Assembly (NCBI RefSeq): GCF_024699925.1
Contig: NZ_JAJOMX010000003.1
Coordinates: 1-49,660 of the forward strand
Direction of reading: 5' to 3'
From: Mesorhizobium sp. J428
GTDB lineage: Bacteria; Pseudomonadota; Alphaproteobacteria; Rhizobiales; Rhizobiaceae
DNA length: 49,660 nucleotides
In this document: positions 1 to 8,217 of the stretch, piece after piece
Layout of the letters: every line of letters begins with the position of its first letter
Numbering within the stretch: the first letter of the stretch is position 1
Made by a program: the position numbers and the translations under genes
The notes under the pieces: model-generated
The model's database searches: none
What the model was told of the DNA's origin: nothing
Seen by the model: the letters and a program-made list of their open reading frames with translations, nothing else

Positions 1-10
1 CTTGTGACAT
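1..10 (-). CDS. First codons of the 177-aa transposon passenger gene (partial)
   Basis: Only ATG and the next two codons of the gene seen complete at 26311-26844 lie inside the window. The rest would be upstream of base 1. Confidence 0.6.
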
Positions 11-31
11 GGAATAGCTTTCTGAATAGGG

Positions 32-589
32 CTAGAGATTGGTCAGGTCTTCCGGGAACTGGCCGCCTCTCTGGACGAATTGGCTCCAGGTTTCCTCGCC
101 ACGTTTCAGGAGACGACCCGGTGTGCAGGATCATCGTCATCAGCCTCAAGCAGGCCAAGACATACGACGGTGCGACCGTCTTGTCACCGAATTGCTTTTC
201 ATAGGTGTGCCCGGGCACGACAAGCATCCATCCCGATGTTCCGCGTTCGGTGATGGCAGGGACAAGGCGTCCGCCTCGGGCGGGCCTGTCGCCGCGCGAA
301 AGCGTGAACAGGCAGATGCTCGAACGCGTTTTCTTGGACGTGGCGGTATCAACGCCCAATCCATTGGCCCGTTGTCTGGATATTCGATTATGGGAGCGGG
401 CCTGTTTTCGCCGCCGTTGATGCCTTCCCGGTAGGCCCTCTCAAGCGCATTGGCGATTGCGCCCGCCGTATCGACGGACAGACCGTATTTTCGATTGTAG
501 CGGTCTTTCGCAACGATTTCCCGGGCAATTTCCCTGAAGCGCGCCTTGCGATACGGATCGGGCCGAGGCAGTCTTACTGGCTTGGTCAT
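32..589 (-). pseudogene. 185-aa transposon passenger gene, frameshifted copy
   Basis: Matches the intact gene at 26866-27423 but has indels near 108, 170 and 305-325 that change frame. It starts at the ATG at 589, overlapping the resolvase stop by 4 bp. The changes are probably sequencing errors. Confidence 0.75.
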
Positions 590-1213
590 AATGCGGTCTC
601 CACCTGTGGAGCCTCAGAAGACTTGCGGCGCTTGACGATCTCCGCGACGGTATTCTTGCTGATGCCGAGATCGCGAGCGATCCATCGGTAGCTGCGACCT
701 TCGGCGCTCAACGCAATGACCTTCGGTGCGAGCCGATCGGATTTAGGACGTTGTCCAGATTGTCGGCCGAGTTTCTTACCGCGTGCCTTTGCTGCGGCCA
801 GGCCTGATTTCACGCGCTCGCTCAGAAGATCGCGCTCGAACTGAGCGATGCCGGCGAGCAGGGTCGCCATCATGCGGCCGTGCGTGTGTCGAGTTCGAAG
901 GTCATGCCGCTCATGGCGACAACCGAGACCTTCCAGCCGGCCAGTTTGTCGAGTGTGTTCAGCAGGTCTTGTGTGGAACGGCCCCAACGCGACAGTTCCG
1001 TCACGAGGACGGCATCGATTTGCCTGGCCTGGGCCAGATCGATGATCCGGTTGCGGGCAGTCCGGTTTGCCGATGCTCGGAGGCGGTTTCCTTGAAGACG
1101 CCGAGGACTTCATGATCGCCGCGCTCCGCGAACGCGGTCAGTTCATCGACCTGCCGCTCACAGGACTGGTCGGCGGTCGAAACGCGGCAGTAGATGGCGG
1201 CGCGCTGTCCCAA
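586..1213 (-). pseudogene. tnpR: Tn3-type resolvase, frameshifted copy
   Basis: Same gene as 27420-28049 and 11211-11840, with a TTG start at 1213. Single-base losses near 884 and 1077 break the frame here. The other three copies in the window are intact, so a consensus error is the likely cause. Confidence 0.8.
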
Positions 1214-1307
1214 TAGAACCCCTTTGGATTTTGCCCTTGCAAGCCGTTGATTTTGCTGGTCCGATTTTTGTCCAAAACAGACTAATGTTCAAGAGGGACG
1301 ATTGTTT
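1214..1307. promoter_or_regulatory. tnpR-tnpA divergent promoter / candidate res region
   Basis: Gene-less gap between divergent tnpR and tnpA, identical to 11117-11210; see that entry. Confidence 0.5.
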
Positions 1308-4219
1308 ATGCCTCGACGCCAAATTCTGACCGAGCGACAGCGCTCCGCACTCTTTGATCTGCCGACGGACGAAGCGTCACTGTTGCGGCACTACATTTTG
1401 TCCGATGACGATCTCACCCATATTCGGGAGCGACGCCGAGCGCGCAATCGTTTCGGCTTTGCCCTGCAACTGTGTGCCCTGCGCTATCCCGGTCGGCTGC
1501 TGTCCCCTGGAGAGCTTATCCCGCAAGAGCTGTCCCGGTTTCTGGCAGCGCAGCTGGGCTGAGCGTCGGGGACCTGGCCGAATACGCGGCGCGGGAAACA
1601 CGCCATGAGCATCTGGCCGCGTTGCGTACGATCTACAGCTACAGGAGCTTTGCCGGTCGTGGCGCCCAGGAACTGCGGGACTGGCTTGCCACTCAAGCCG
1701 AAGACGCGCGTTCAAACGAGGACCTCGTGCGCCGGTTTGTCGAACGATGCCGCCAAACCCAGATCATTCTTCCGGCAATCACGACGATCGAGCGGTTGTG
1801 CGCCGATGCTCTGGTGGAAGCCGAGCGCCGGATCGAGATGAGGATTGCCGAGCGTCTTGATCAACCCATGCGTGACCAGCTCAACGCGCTGCTGACGGAA
1901 ATGGTCGAGGGCAACATCAGCCGCTTCATCTGGTTGCGCAAAATCGAGACCGGCGACAATTCGGCCATGGCCAATCGTTTGCTCGACAGGCTCGAATTCC
2001 TGCAAAACCTCGCTCTCGACCCACAGGTGCTGGCCGGTGTTCCGCCACACCGGGTTGCTCGGCTCCGCCGACAGGGTGAGCGGTATTTCACCGATGGTTT
2101 GCGCGATATTGGCACAGACAGGCGTCTGGCTACACTCGCTGTCTGCGCGGTGGAATGGGCCGCCGCGACCGCCGATGCCATTGTCGAAACCCATGATCAG
2201 ATCGTCGGCAAAACCTGGCAGGAAGCCAAACGGCTCTGCGACGGACGAGCCGCAGATGCCAGGACCGCCGTAACCGATACCTTGCGGGCCTTTTCCGGTC
2301 TCGGCATGGTGATGCTCGAAGCGCGAGACGACGGCACCTCCCTGGAAGCGGCGATCGCCACATCACCAGGCTGGACGGAACTGGAGAAACTGGTCGCCAC
2401 TGCCTCGCAACTCACCGATACACTTGCCGCCGATCCGCTGGCCCATGTCACGCAAGGTTTTCATCGCTTCCGGCGTTATGCGCCGCGTATGCTGCGCAGG
2501 CTGGATATCAAGGCGGCCGCCGTGGCCACGCCGCTCATGGAGGCGATTGCCCTGGTCAGGGGAAAATGCGATCCACCGTCACTGCCTACAGCTTTTTTGC
2601 GATCGACCTCCAAATGGAACCGGCATCTCAAAACGCAAGACGAAGGCGACAATCGTTTGTGGGAGGTGGCGGTCCTGTTTCACTTGCGCGACGCATTCCG
2701 CTCCGGCGATGTCTGGCTTGCGCACTCACGCCGCTATGCCGATCTCAAACAGGCACTGGTGCCGATGGCGGCCGCCCAGGCCACGGCAAGATTGGCGGTT
2801 CCATTCGAAGCCGAGGCGTGGCTTGCCGATCGCAAGGCCAGAATGTCGGACGGGCTGAAACGCCTGGCGAAAGCTGCCCGAACCGGGACCCTTCCGCTCG
2901 GCAGCATCGAGGACGGTGTCCTGCACATGGAACGCCTGACAGCAGTGGCGCCCAAGGATGCCGACGAGCTGATCCTCGATCTTTACCGGCGTATGCCGGA
3001 GGTGCGCATAACCGACATTCTACTGGATGTTGAAGCGGCGACGGGGTTTGCCGATGCCTTCACCCATCTTCGCACCGGCGCACCCTGTCAGGACAAAATC
3101 GGTTTGCTGAATGTGATGCTTGCCGAAGGCCCTCAACTTCGGACTGAGAAAGATGGCCGAGGCTTCAAATACCCATGACTACTGGCAATTGTCGCGCCTG
3201 TCGCGCTGGCATGTCGACAGCGACGCCATCGACCAGGCTCTCGCCATGGTCGTCGCGGCCCAGGGGCGTTTGCCCATGGCCCAATTCTGGGGAATGGGCA
3301 CTTCGGCTTCCAGCGACGGTCAGTTCTTCCCGACCGCCCGACAGGGCGAGGCGATGAATCTCGTCAACGCCAAATACGGCAACGATCCCGGCCTGAAAGC
3401 CTATACGCACCTGTCAGATCAGTTTGCCCCTTTCGCAACCCAGCTCATTCCGGCAACCGTCAGCGAGGCACCTTACATTCTCGACGGACTGCTCATGAAC
3501 GAGGCCGGCCAACGCGTATGGAGCAATATGCCGATACCGGCGGCTTCACCGATCATGTCTTCGCCACCGCCTCGATCCTCGGCTACCGCTTCATCCCCCA
3601 TATCCGGGATTTGCCATCGAAGCGCCTTTATGTGTTCAACCCCGCCGGGACACCGAGCGAGTTGCGCGGCCTGGTCGGCGGCAGGGTCAGGGAAGACTTG
3701 ATCGTCTCGAACTGGCCCGACATCCTGCGCAGCGCCGCGACCATGGTCGCCGGCATCATGCCGCCGAGTCAGTTGCTGCGAAAATTCGCATCCTATCCGC
3801 GCCAGCACGATCTCGCGCTCGCCCTTCGTGAGGTTGGCCGCATTGAGCGTACGCTCTTCATCATAGAATGGATCCTCGATGCCGACATGCAGCGGCGGGC
3901 TCGTATCGGCCTCAACAAGGGCGAGGCGCATCACGCGCTCAAGAATGCCTTGCGCATCGGCCGGCAAGGCGAAATCCGCGACCGAACGACTGAGGGCCAG
4001 CACTATCGCCTCGCCGCCCTCAACCTGCTTGCCGCCATCATCATCTACTGGAACACGGTGCATCTTGGTCAGGCCGTCGCGCAACGTAGCAATGCCGGCC
4101 TCCCCGTACCGCTAGAATTGCTCTCCCATATCTCGCCGCTTGGATGGGCGCACATCCTGCTGACCGGCGAATACAGATGGCCAAAAAATGGCAGCAGGCA
4201 ATCTATTTTGGGGAGGTGA
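1308..4219 (+). pseudogene. tnpA: Tn3-family transposase, frameshifted copy
   Basis: Matches the intact transposase at 28144-31059. Frame is lost by indels near 1555 (one T missing), 1596 (three bases missing, in frame), 3131 (extra C) and 3513 (CACGG read as TATG). Because the other copies agree with each other, this is probably a consensus error rather than an inactive transposase. Confidence 0.8.
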
Positions 4220-4436
4220 ACAAGATCTGGAAAAGCTCCTCCGCTCGCTTCAACCCTTCATCCGTCAGAACGACAGATTTCGCCTTATTGACCGGATCGG
4301 CAATCAGCCCCTTGCGGTGCAACCGATCCAACGCATCCCAGTCATGCCCCCTCCAGGCTCGCCGCTCGTCATGCACCGTCAGCCACAGCAGCCCCAAAAC
4401 CGCATCATCAATTCTATCGATATCAACGTCATCCAT
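4203..4436 (-). CDS. DUF6429-like small protein
   Basis: 77 aa, identical to 7984-8217; see that entry. It converges on tnpA and overlaps its last 17 bp. Confidence 0.7.
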   Translation of the reverse strand: MDDVDIDRIDDAVLGLLWLTVHDERRAWRGHDWDALDRLHRKGLIADPVNKAKSVVLTDEGLKRAEELFQILFTSPK

Positions 4437-4501
4437 GCCGCCAAAACTACCACAAAGCGCTCAAAATCACTCGCTTGCTATCCAATTCAGACCAGAAATC
4501 C

Positions 4502-4539
4502 CTTAACGTAGGATTCCGCCCTCAGCCGGAGCCGACCCG
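4502..4539. repeat. Right terminal inverted repeat of transposon A
   Basis: 38-bp Tn3-type IR, reading inward CGGGTCGGCTCCGG and ending TACGTTAAG. The outermost base is C, whereas the tnpR-side IRs start with G. The second read is at 31342-31379. Confidence 0.95.
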
Positions 4540-4544
4540 AATAA
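4540..4544. repeat. Target duplication AATAA (inner end of A)
   Basis: AATAA directly outside the right IR of A is the reverse complement of TTATT at 13050-13054, outside the outer end of B. In the transposon frame these are the same 5 bp, as expected for a Tn3 target duplication separated by an inversion. Confidence 0.8.
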
Positions 4545-4608
4545 GCGACTGGAAATGTAGCGCTGATTCTGTCTTGCGGATGCGCGCCGTCCGCGCTGTC
4601 AAGCGCCA

Positions 4609-4650
4609 TGGTGACAGTTGTAGCGCATCGAGGCGCTGCGCCGGTCACCA
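4609..4650. repeat. TGGTGAC...GTCACCA element (a)
   Basis: 42-bp element with TGGTGAC and GTCACCA arms, between the transposon end and the repA stop. It is a member of a family also found at 4688, 13429, 22680, 23922 and 23981. Confidence 0.6.
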
Positions 4651-4687
4651 AGAAACAAAACGGCCGCCCGGAGGCGGCGCGGTGCTG

Positions 4688-4731
4688 TTGGTGACGGATC
4701 TCGCCGGCGATCGCGCCGCGACCGTCACCAA
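4688..4731. repeat. TTGGTGAC...GTCACCAA element (b)
   Basis: 44-bp element immediately after the repA stop. Its reverse complement matches element c (22680-22723) at all but a few bases, so these two are dispersed copies of one sequence. It could fold into a hairpin and may end repA transcription, although there is no U-tract. Confidence 0.7.
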
Positions 4732-4734
4732 CGG

Positions 4735-6008
4735 TTAGTCGAGGAATGGCAAAATGGCTTGCTGTTTCGTGATTCTCGGCGGGACGTGGGTCGGGCTGGG
4801 ATACAGCACCAAGCCGTGTTCCGATGTGGAAATTCGGGCTTCGGTATAGATGGTGACGACGTGTTTCAACTCGCGCAGGAATGCGCGCTTGAAGTCCCGC
4901 AGGCCCTGATCATTCTGAGCGTAGGAAGCGCCGAACTGCGCGCTGAGCGAGAACCACGGGATCACAGTGCGCTTGGACAGATATGACATGCGGTGCGTCA
5001 TCCAGACATAGATGTCGAGCGCCAGCGGCGAATGGCGCAGTGCTTTCATCGCGACCAGATTGACCGGAACCGGGTGATCGACGCACTCTTTAAAAAATGG
5101 GCGCGACAGGTGCAATTTCGATTGCCAAGCGCCCGCATCTTCGCGGTCCTGCGGTTGCCACCATTCGACGCGATCGGCAAGCAGCACGTTCTGCAGTGCC
5201 CAGGAGTCGCGGCCCTCGTAACGGCAGGAAATGATCGAGCTGAATAGCGTCGTCATTGCGTGCTTGAGCCGCGTAATGTCGCCACGGGCGCCGCCCGTGT
5301 TCTTGAGGCCCAGCTCCCGCAGGTACGCGGCGAGCGTCGGGCCGAGGGATAGGACGGGCTCGCCCGTGCGAACCGCCTCCGAACATACCCAGGTCAGCAA
5401 CAGGCGGGGCAGGGTGCCATAGGGAGGCCATCGGGATGCGCTGTCAGCATGGTTAGGGTGAAATCGCCGTTTTTGCGCATGAACCGGTGATCCTGCACGC
5501 GTTTGTGCGGCAGGGTGGCAATGGCGAGGGCCCGGGTCATAAAACCGAGGGAGCCGGCGGCCTTGGCGTCGGTCTTCTCGATGGCGAGATACGCCTCGAT
5601 CAGGTCGCGGACACGCGCTGGCAGGTCTTCGTAGCGGTTGTAGTCGTAGACAGCTACAACCGGTTTCTCGGCGACACGCTTGCGCGGTTTCGGTTTGTCG
5701 GCCGCGTCGGCACGGGCGTCGATAGCGATCTGCGCGTCGATCTTGGTCTGCGTGCGCTTTGAAGTGGGCTTGGGTTTCGGCACATGGCCGAAGAAGTCGC
5801 CGATGGCGACCGGCTCTCGCTCTCGTGCTTCGGGCGATTGCCTCGTCCGCATGTTGTAATTCGTTTTGTCAGCGATCATCCGGGCGTCCTCCGGCAGAAA
5901 CCCTTCCGCGATCATTTCGCGGTAATACCGATTGCGTTCCTCGGCGTGCGGGTCAACGTAACTGGATCGGTCTAAATCACCTGTGCTAGAGTGGTTTTTC
6001 GTCATCAT
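4735..6008 (-). CDS. repA: Plasmid replication initiator RepA (frameshift in this read)
   Basis: Expected product of about 424 aa. It resembles the plasmid-encoded RepA family (Pfam RPA, PF04796), which binds the plasmid origin and starts replication. The family-like region is the C-terminal half, from LTWVCSEAVRTGEP through YVWMTHRMSYL to the end. The N-terminal third is charged, with a Lys/Arg/Pro-rich stretch (KPKPTSKRTQTK) that is probably a linker. The ATG at 6008 is chosen because GAGG lies 6 bases upstream; a TTG at 6020 is less likely. A missing G near 5422 splits the gene here, while the second read has the G but lost a base near 32815. Combining both gives one open frame. It sits next to the Fic/antitoxin pair inside the segment bounded by the inverted transposons. 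The family call is from memory of the motif pattern. Confidence 0.8.
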
Positions 6009-6036
6009 TGCAGTCCTCAATCACTCGATGGTGGCC

Positions 6037-6068
6037 AAAGCCGGCAGGTTGTGCGACCTGTCGGCTTT
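6037..6068. terminator. Hairpin terminator between fic and repA
   Basis: AAAGCCGGCAGGT (6037-6049) pairs with ACCTGTCGGCTTT (6056-6068), with a 6-base loop and T-runs on both strands. It lies 3 bases after the fic stop and 28 bases before the repA start, so repA would need its own promoter or read-through. Confidence 0.7.
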
Positions 6069-6071
6069 TTC

Positions 6072-7034
6072 TTATCTGTCGCGTTCTCCCGAAGGAGGGG
6101 AACGGACGCGTTCCGCCTCCTGCGGCCTGTTCTTCTTCATCCCGAAATCATTCGTGTGTCCGGCGTCCAGGCGTTCAAGGACCGTCTTACGCACGGCGTC
6201 CATGAATTCGCGCCGCTGTCCGGCATCGTCTGCATATTTCTCGCGGCTGAAGGCCTCGGCCTTGTGCATTGTCTCGAAGGCGGTTGCGAGTTCCGGAAAG
6301 GCGGCAAGAGCTGCAGGCTCGCGCAGCTTCCGGAAGGCGATAGCGCGGCCCGGCAGCACGGCATCGCGCAGCAGGTCGGTAAGGTCGCGGTTCCCCGCAA
6401 GCTGGTCCTGAGTGAATGCCACGCTGCGCCGCGTCTGGTCGTTGCGCAGATGCGGCATCGCCAGTTCGTTCACAGCCAGGTCTCGGCCGACGTAGAGCAG
6501 GTTGCGTCCGTTCGGATGGGCCGCAAAGCGGGTCCAGTCGATGTTGTAGCCGCAGGCCTCGGCCAGCTCGCGGGTAAATTCGCGAAGCGTGCGGCTGTTT
6601 CCATCCGGAAACGGATGGATGTAGTCGAGTTCGGAATAAAGGCGTCCGATGGCGCGGACGAAGGGTGTTGTCTTGAGGCGCGACAGCTTGGCAACGTCGA
6701 TCTGCTGCAGGGCGTCGTCGAGACGCGCGATCGAGGCGTTGTCCATCGGCGAGTAGGCGACGTGGGAGATAACATTCAGCCCGTCCAGCTGCCGATGCTT
6801 CACCCAATCCATGCCTGCCGGAGCCGGCTCGCGGAACTGGCCGGGCTTCACTTCGGGAAATCCGGCCGCGGGCAAGTCCTGGAAGATCCGGCGATTGATT
6901 TCGCGCAGATGCGCGCTGTCGAAGTTTCCCCCGACAGGCGAGAGGTAAAGCTCGGTCAGCCGCTTGGAGGTATGAAAACCCTCAAGGCGTTCGCGAAGCT
7001 CCGACCGCTCGGTTTCAGCGGCCACGGCCGGCAC
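6072..7034 (-). CDS. fic: Fic-domain toxin (AMPylase)
   Basis: 320 aa. The Fic active-site loop HPFPDGNSRTLREF is complete, with the catalytic His at about residue 140, the phosphate-binding GN and the Arg. Fic proteins of this class transfer AMP from ATP to target proteins; VbhT-like enzymes modify topoisomerases, but the target here cannot be read from sequence. The preceding gene carries a class-I Fic inhibitor motif, so this is likely the toxin of a toxin-antitoxin pair that stabilises the plasmid. The start is GTG at 7034, inside the end of the antitoxin gene (20-bp overlap), which implies translational coupling; no good ribosome site of its own is visible. The C-terminus (about 260-320) is charged and shows no known transfer signal. 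Confidence 0.9.
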   Translation of the reverse strand: MPAVAAETERSELRERLEGFHTSKRLTELYLSPVGGNFDSAHLREINRRIFQDLPAAGFPEVKPGQFREPAPAGMDWVKHRQLDGLNVISHVAYSPMDNASIARLDDALQQIDVAKLSRLKTTPFVRAIGRLYSELDYIHPFPDGNSRTLREFTRELAEACGYNIDWTRFAAHPNGRNLLYVGRDLAVNELAMPHLRNDQTRRSVAFTQDQLAGNRDLTDLLRDAVLPGRAIAFRKLREPAALAAFPELATAFETMHKAEAFSREKYADDAGQRREFMDAVRKTVLERLDAGHTNDFGMKKNRPQEAERVRSPPSGERDR

Positions 7035-7353
7035 CGTGGCTGGCGGCCGCGAATTCGCTCAACTCGATCTGGCCAGAGACAAAGCGCTTGCCGAGGTCTG
7101 CCGCTTCGGGAGAGACGGGGAAGCCTTCAAGCGCGGCCGAGGCCTGACCGTAGGCAACCGCCCGCGCTCTTTCCAGTTGCTGAGCATCGGTGAGCGGAGC
7201 GACATTTCGGCCGCCGGATTCGACCGTTTCGCGCATGAAATCGCGCAAGAGCAGGGACGAATTCCGATGGTTGTTCTTGGCGATCTTGGCGAAACCATCC
7301 TTAAGATCGCGCGGAACGCGGAACGTGATGGTGACTTCTGACACTTCGGACAT
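7015..7353 (-). CDS. RHH-VbhA-type fusion antitoxin of the Fic toxin
   Basis: 112 aa with two recognisable parts. Residues 5-45 (EVTITFRVPRDLKDGFAKIA...) look like a ribbon-helix-helix DNA-binding fold. Residues 70-102 look like an antitoxin VbhA domain: the class-I Fic inhibitor motif (S/T)xxxE(G/N) is present as S72-AAL-E76-G77, followed by FPVSPEA and a GQIELSEF helix. In known Fic/VbhA pairs the Glu blocks ATP binding in the toxin. The ATG at 7353 has AGGAG 6 bases upstream. A perfect palindrome lies 49 bp upstream, a natural operator for autoregulation by the RHH part. Known VbhA is a short single-domain protein, so the added DNA-binding domain is notable. Domain calls are by eye. Confidence 0.8.
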   Translation of the reverse strand: MSEVSEVTITFRVPRDLKDGFAKIAKNNHRNSSLLLRDFMRETVESGGRNVAPLTDAQQLERARAVAYGQASAALEGFPVSPEAADLGKRFVSGQIELSEFAAASHGAGRGR

Positions 7354-7401
7354 TACATTCTCCTGAGAATCGGCACTGAGTGGAGGATACCGCTCATCGG
7401 C

Positions 7402-7433
7402 TGTTATTACAATGTATGTTCATTGTAATAACA
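7402..7433. promoter_or_regulatory. Perfect palindromic operator upstream of antitoxin-fic
   Basis: TGTTATTACAATG, a 6-base spacer, then CATTGTAATAACA: 13-bp perfect arms and very AT-rich in a GC-rich plasmid. It lies between the antitoxin start (7353, minus) and the divergent small gene (7483, plus), overlapping where both promoters should be. Binding by the RHH domain of the antitoxin is inferred. Confidence 0.75.
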
Positions 7434-7450
7434 CGCGCCGCGCTTCCTGC

Positions 7451-7456
7451 TATAAT
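7451..7456 (+). promoter_or_regulatory. -10 box TATAAT for the 82-aa gene
   Basis: Exact TATAAT 26 bases before the ATG at 7483. No good -35 is visible at 17-bp spacing; the nearest candidates fall inside the palindrome at 7402-7433, so a bound repressor could shut this promoter. Confidence 0.55.
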
Positions 7457-7482
7457 TGGCTCACGCCAACAGGGAGCAGGAC

Positions 7483-7731
7483 ATGCAGACAAACACTATC
7501 CGCGCCCACTGGCGCTCCCAATACCGAGCCGCACGGCTCGTCCGTGGTTTTGAGAGGGCGCTGCTGGACGGCGAGATGTCGTCGCTCGCCTATCACATCC
7601 CTTGCCGCGTGTATGAATGCGCGTGCCGGTTTGGCGACGCGCTTCGTTTCTCTCGTAGAAACGGCCGCTACGGCAGAGATGGCCGGCTCGTGCGTCACAT
7701 AAACGGTCCTTACAACAGGCTGCCCGCATGA
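7483..7731 (+). CDS. Small basic protein, 82 aa, unknown
   Basis: The ATG at 7483 follows AGGGAG and lies 26 bp after a TATAAT box. The product is Arg-rich and basic (RAHWRSQYRAARLVRGFERA), without membrane segments or a domain I recognise. It overlaps the next gene by ATGA. After mental re-inversion of the module this gene heads the minus-strand operon that continues with the split gene, the LPD7 protein, the lipoprotein and the TrbM-like protein. Confidence 0.6.
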   Translation: MQTNTIRAHWRSQYRAARLVRGFERALLDGEMSSLAYHIPCRVYECACRFGDALRFSRRNGRYGRDGRLVRHINGPYNRLPA

Positions 7732-7898
7732 ATTTCATCGATGCCACGTCGAAAATCTACCGGCATCCTACCCGCCACGGGTGGCTTATTACGCAGCCGA
7801 TGCGGGCCGAAGTTCACCACGCCGGGGCCGCAGTGCGGCCGACCCGCGATCAGATCCACGAACATAAGGACGGCCATGTGCGGGTCGGCTCCGGCTGA
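7728..7898 (+). pseudogene. 5' half of a gene split by the transposon
   Basis: Starts MNFIDATSKIYRHPTRHG with ATGA coupling to the 82-aa gene. Native coding runs about 51 codons to the transposon end at 7880; the last codons and the stop (7896) come from the inverted repeat. The probable 3' half is at 25945-26212 on the other side of copy A. Joining them at the shared 5-bp target needs one extra base to keep frame, plausibly lost next to an error-prone GTAC at 26207. The function is unknown. Confidence 0.65.
7876..7880. repeat. Target duplication ATGTG (inner end of B)
   Basis: The reverse complement, CACAT, matches TACAT at 26208-26212 outside the outer end of A at 4 of 5 positions. These are presumably the original insertion-site duplication, separated by the inversion. 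Confidence 0.6.
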
Positions 7899-7918
7899 GG
7901 GCGGAATCCTACGTTAAG
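7881..7918. repeat. Terminal inverted repeat of transposon B, tnpA side
   Basis: 38 bp, CGGGTCGG... ending TTAAG. The tip is C instead of G, as at the tnpA-side end of copy A, which confirms which flank belongs to which end. Confidence 0.95.
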
Positions 7919-7983
7919 GGATTTCTGGTCTGAATTGGATAGCAAGCGAGTGATTTTGAGCGCTTTGTGGTAGTTTTGGCGGC

Positions 7984-8217
7984 ATGGATGACGTTGATAT
8001 CGATAGAATTGATGATGCGGTTTTGGGGCTGCTGTGGCTGACGGTGCATGACGAGCGGCGAGCCTGGAGGGGGCATGACTGGGATGCGTTGGATCGGTTG
8101 CACCGCAAGGGGCTGATTGCCGATCCGGTCAATAAGGCGAAATCTGTCGTTCTGACGGATGAAGGGTTGAAGCGAGCGGAGGAGCTTTTCCAGATCTTGT
8201 TCACCTCCCCAAAATAG
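7984..8217 (+). CDS. DUF6429-like small protein
   Basis: 77 aa, MDDVDIDRIDDAVLGL..., with the pattern W-x-x-HDERRAWRGHDWDALDRLH, then KGLIADPVNKAKSVVLTDEG. I recognise this as the DUF6429 family seen near transposons; its function is not known. The pattern reads like a small winged-helix (an H-x-KGLI...KSVVLT helix-strand pair). It is convergent with tnpA, overlapping its last 17 bp, and lies between tnpA and the transposon end, so it travels with every copy. No clear ribosome-binding site is seen. Confidence 0.7.
   Translation: MDDVDIDRIDDAVLGLLWLTVHDERRAWRGHDWDALDRLHRKGLIADPVNKAKSVVLTDEGLKRAEELFQILFTSPK

Larger units (their letters stand above)
1..4539 (+). mobile_element. Tn3-family transposon copy A, left end missing (first read)
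   Basis: Same element as 26213-31379, cut by the window start. It carries the resolvase operon on the minus strand, tnpA on the plus strand and a DUF6429 gene at the right end, and ends in a 38-bp terminal inverted repeat. It has about a dozen small differences from the other copies, enough to break tnpA, tnpR and the 185-codon gene. Since all other copies agree with each other, these look like errors at a contig end rather than real decay. Confidence 0.93.

Noticed and set aside
1..4219. Apparent pseudogenes for tnpR, tnpA and the 185-aa gene in the first transposon read
   Set aside because: All frame breaks are 1-3 base differences absent from the three other copies, and they cluster at the contig start; sequencing error is simpler than decay. 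They are typed pseudogene only because the written sequence is not an open frame.
5991..7193. 400-codon plus-strand frame opposite fic
   Set aside because: It is antisense to the Fic gene, which has an intact catalytic motif; the plus product has no recognisable features.
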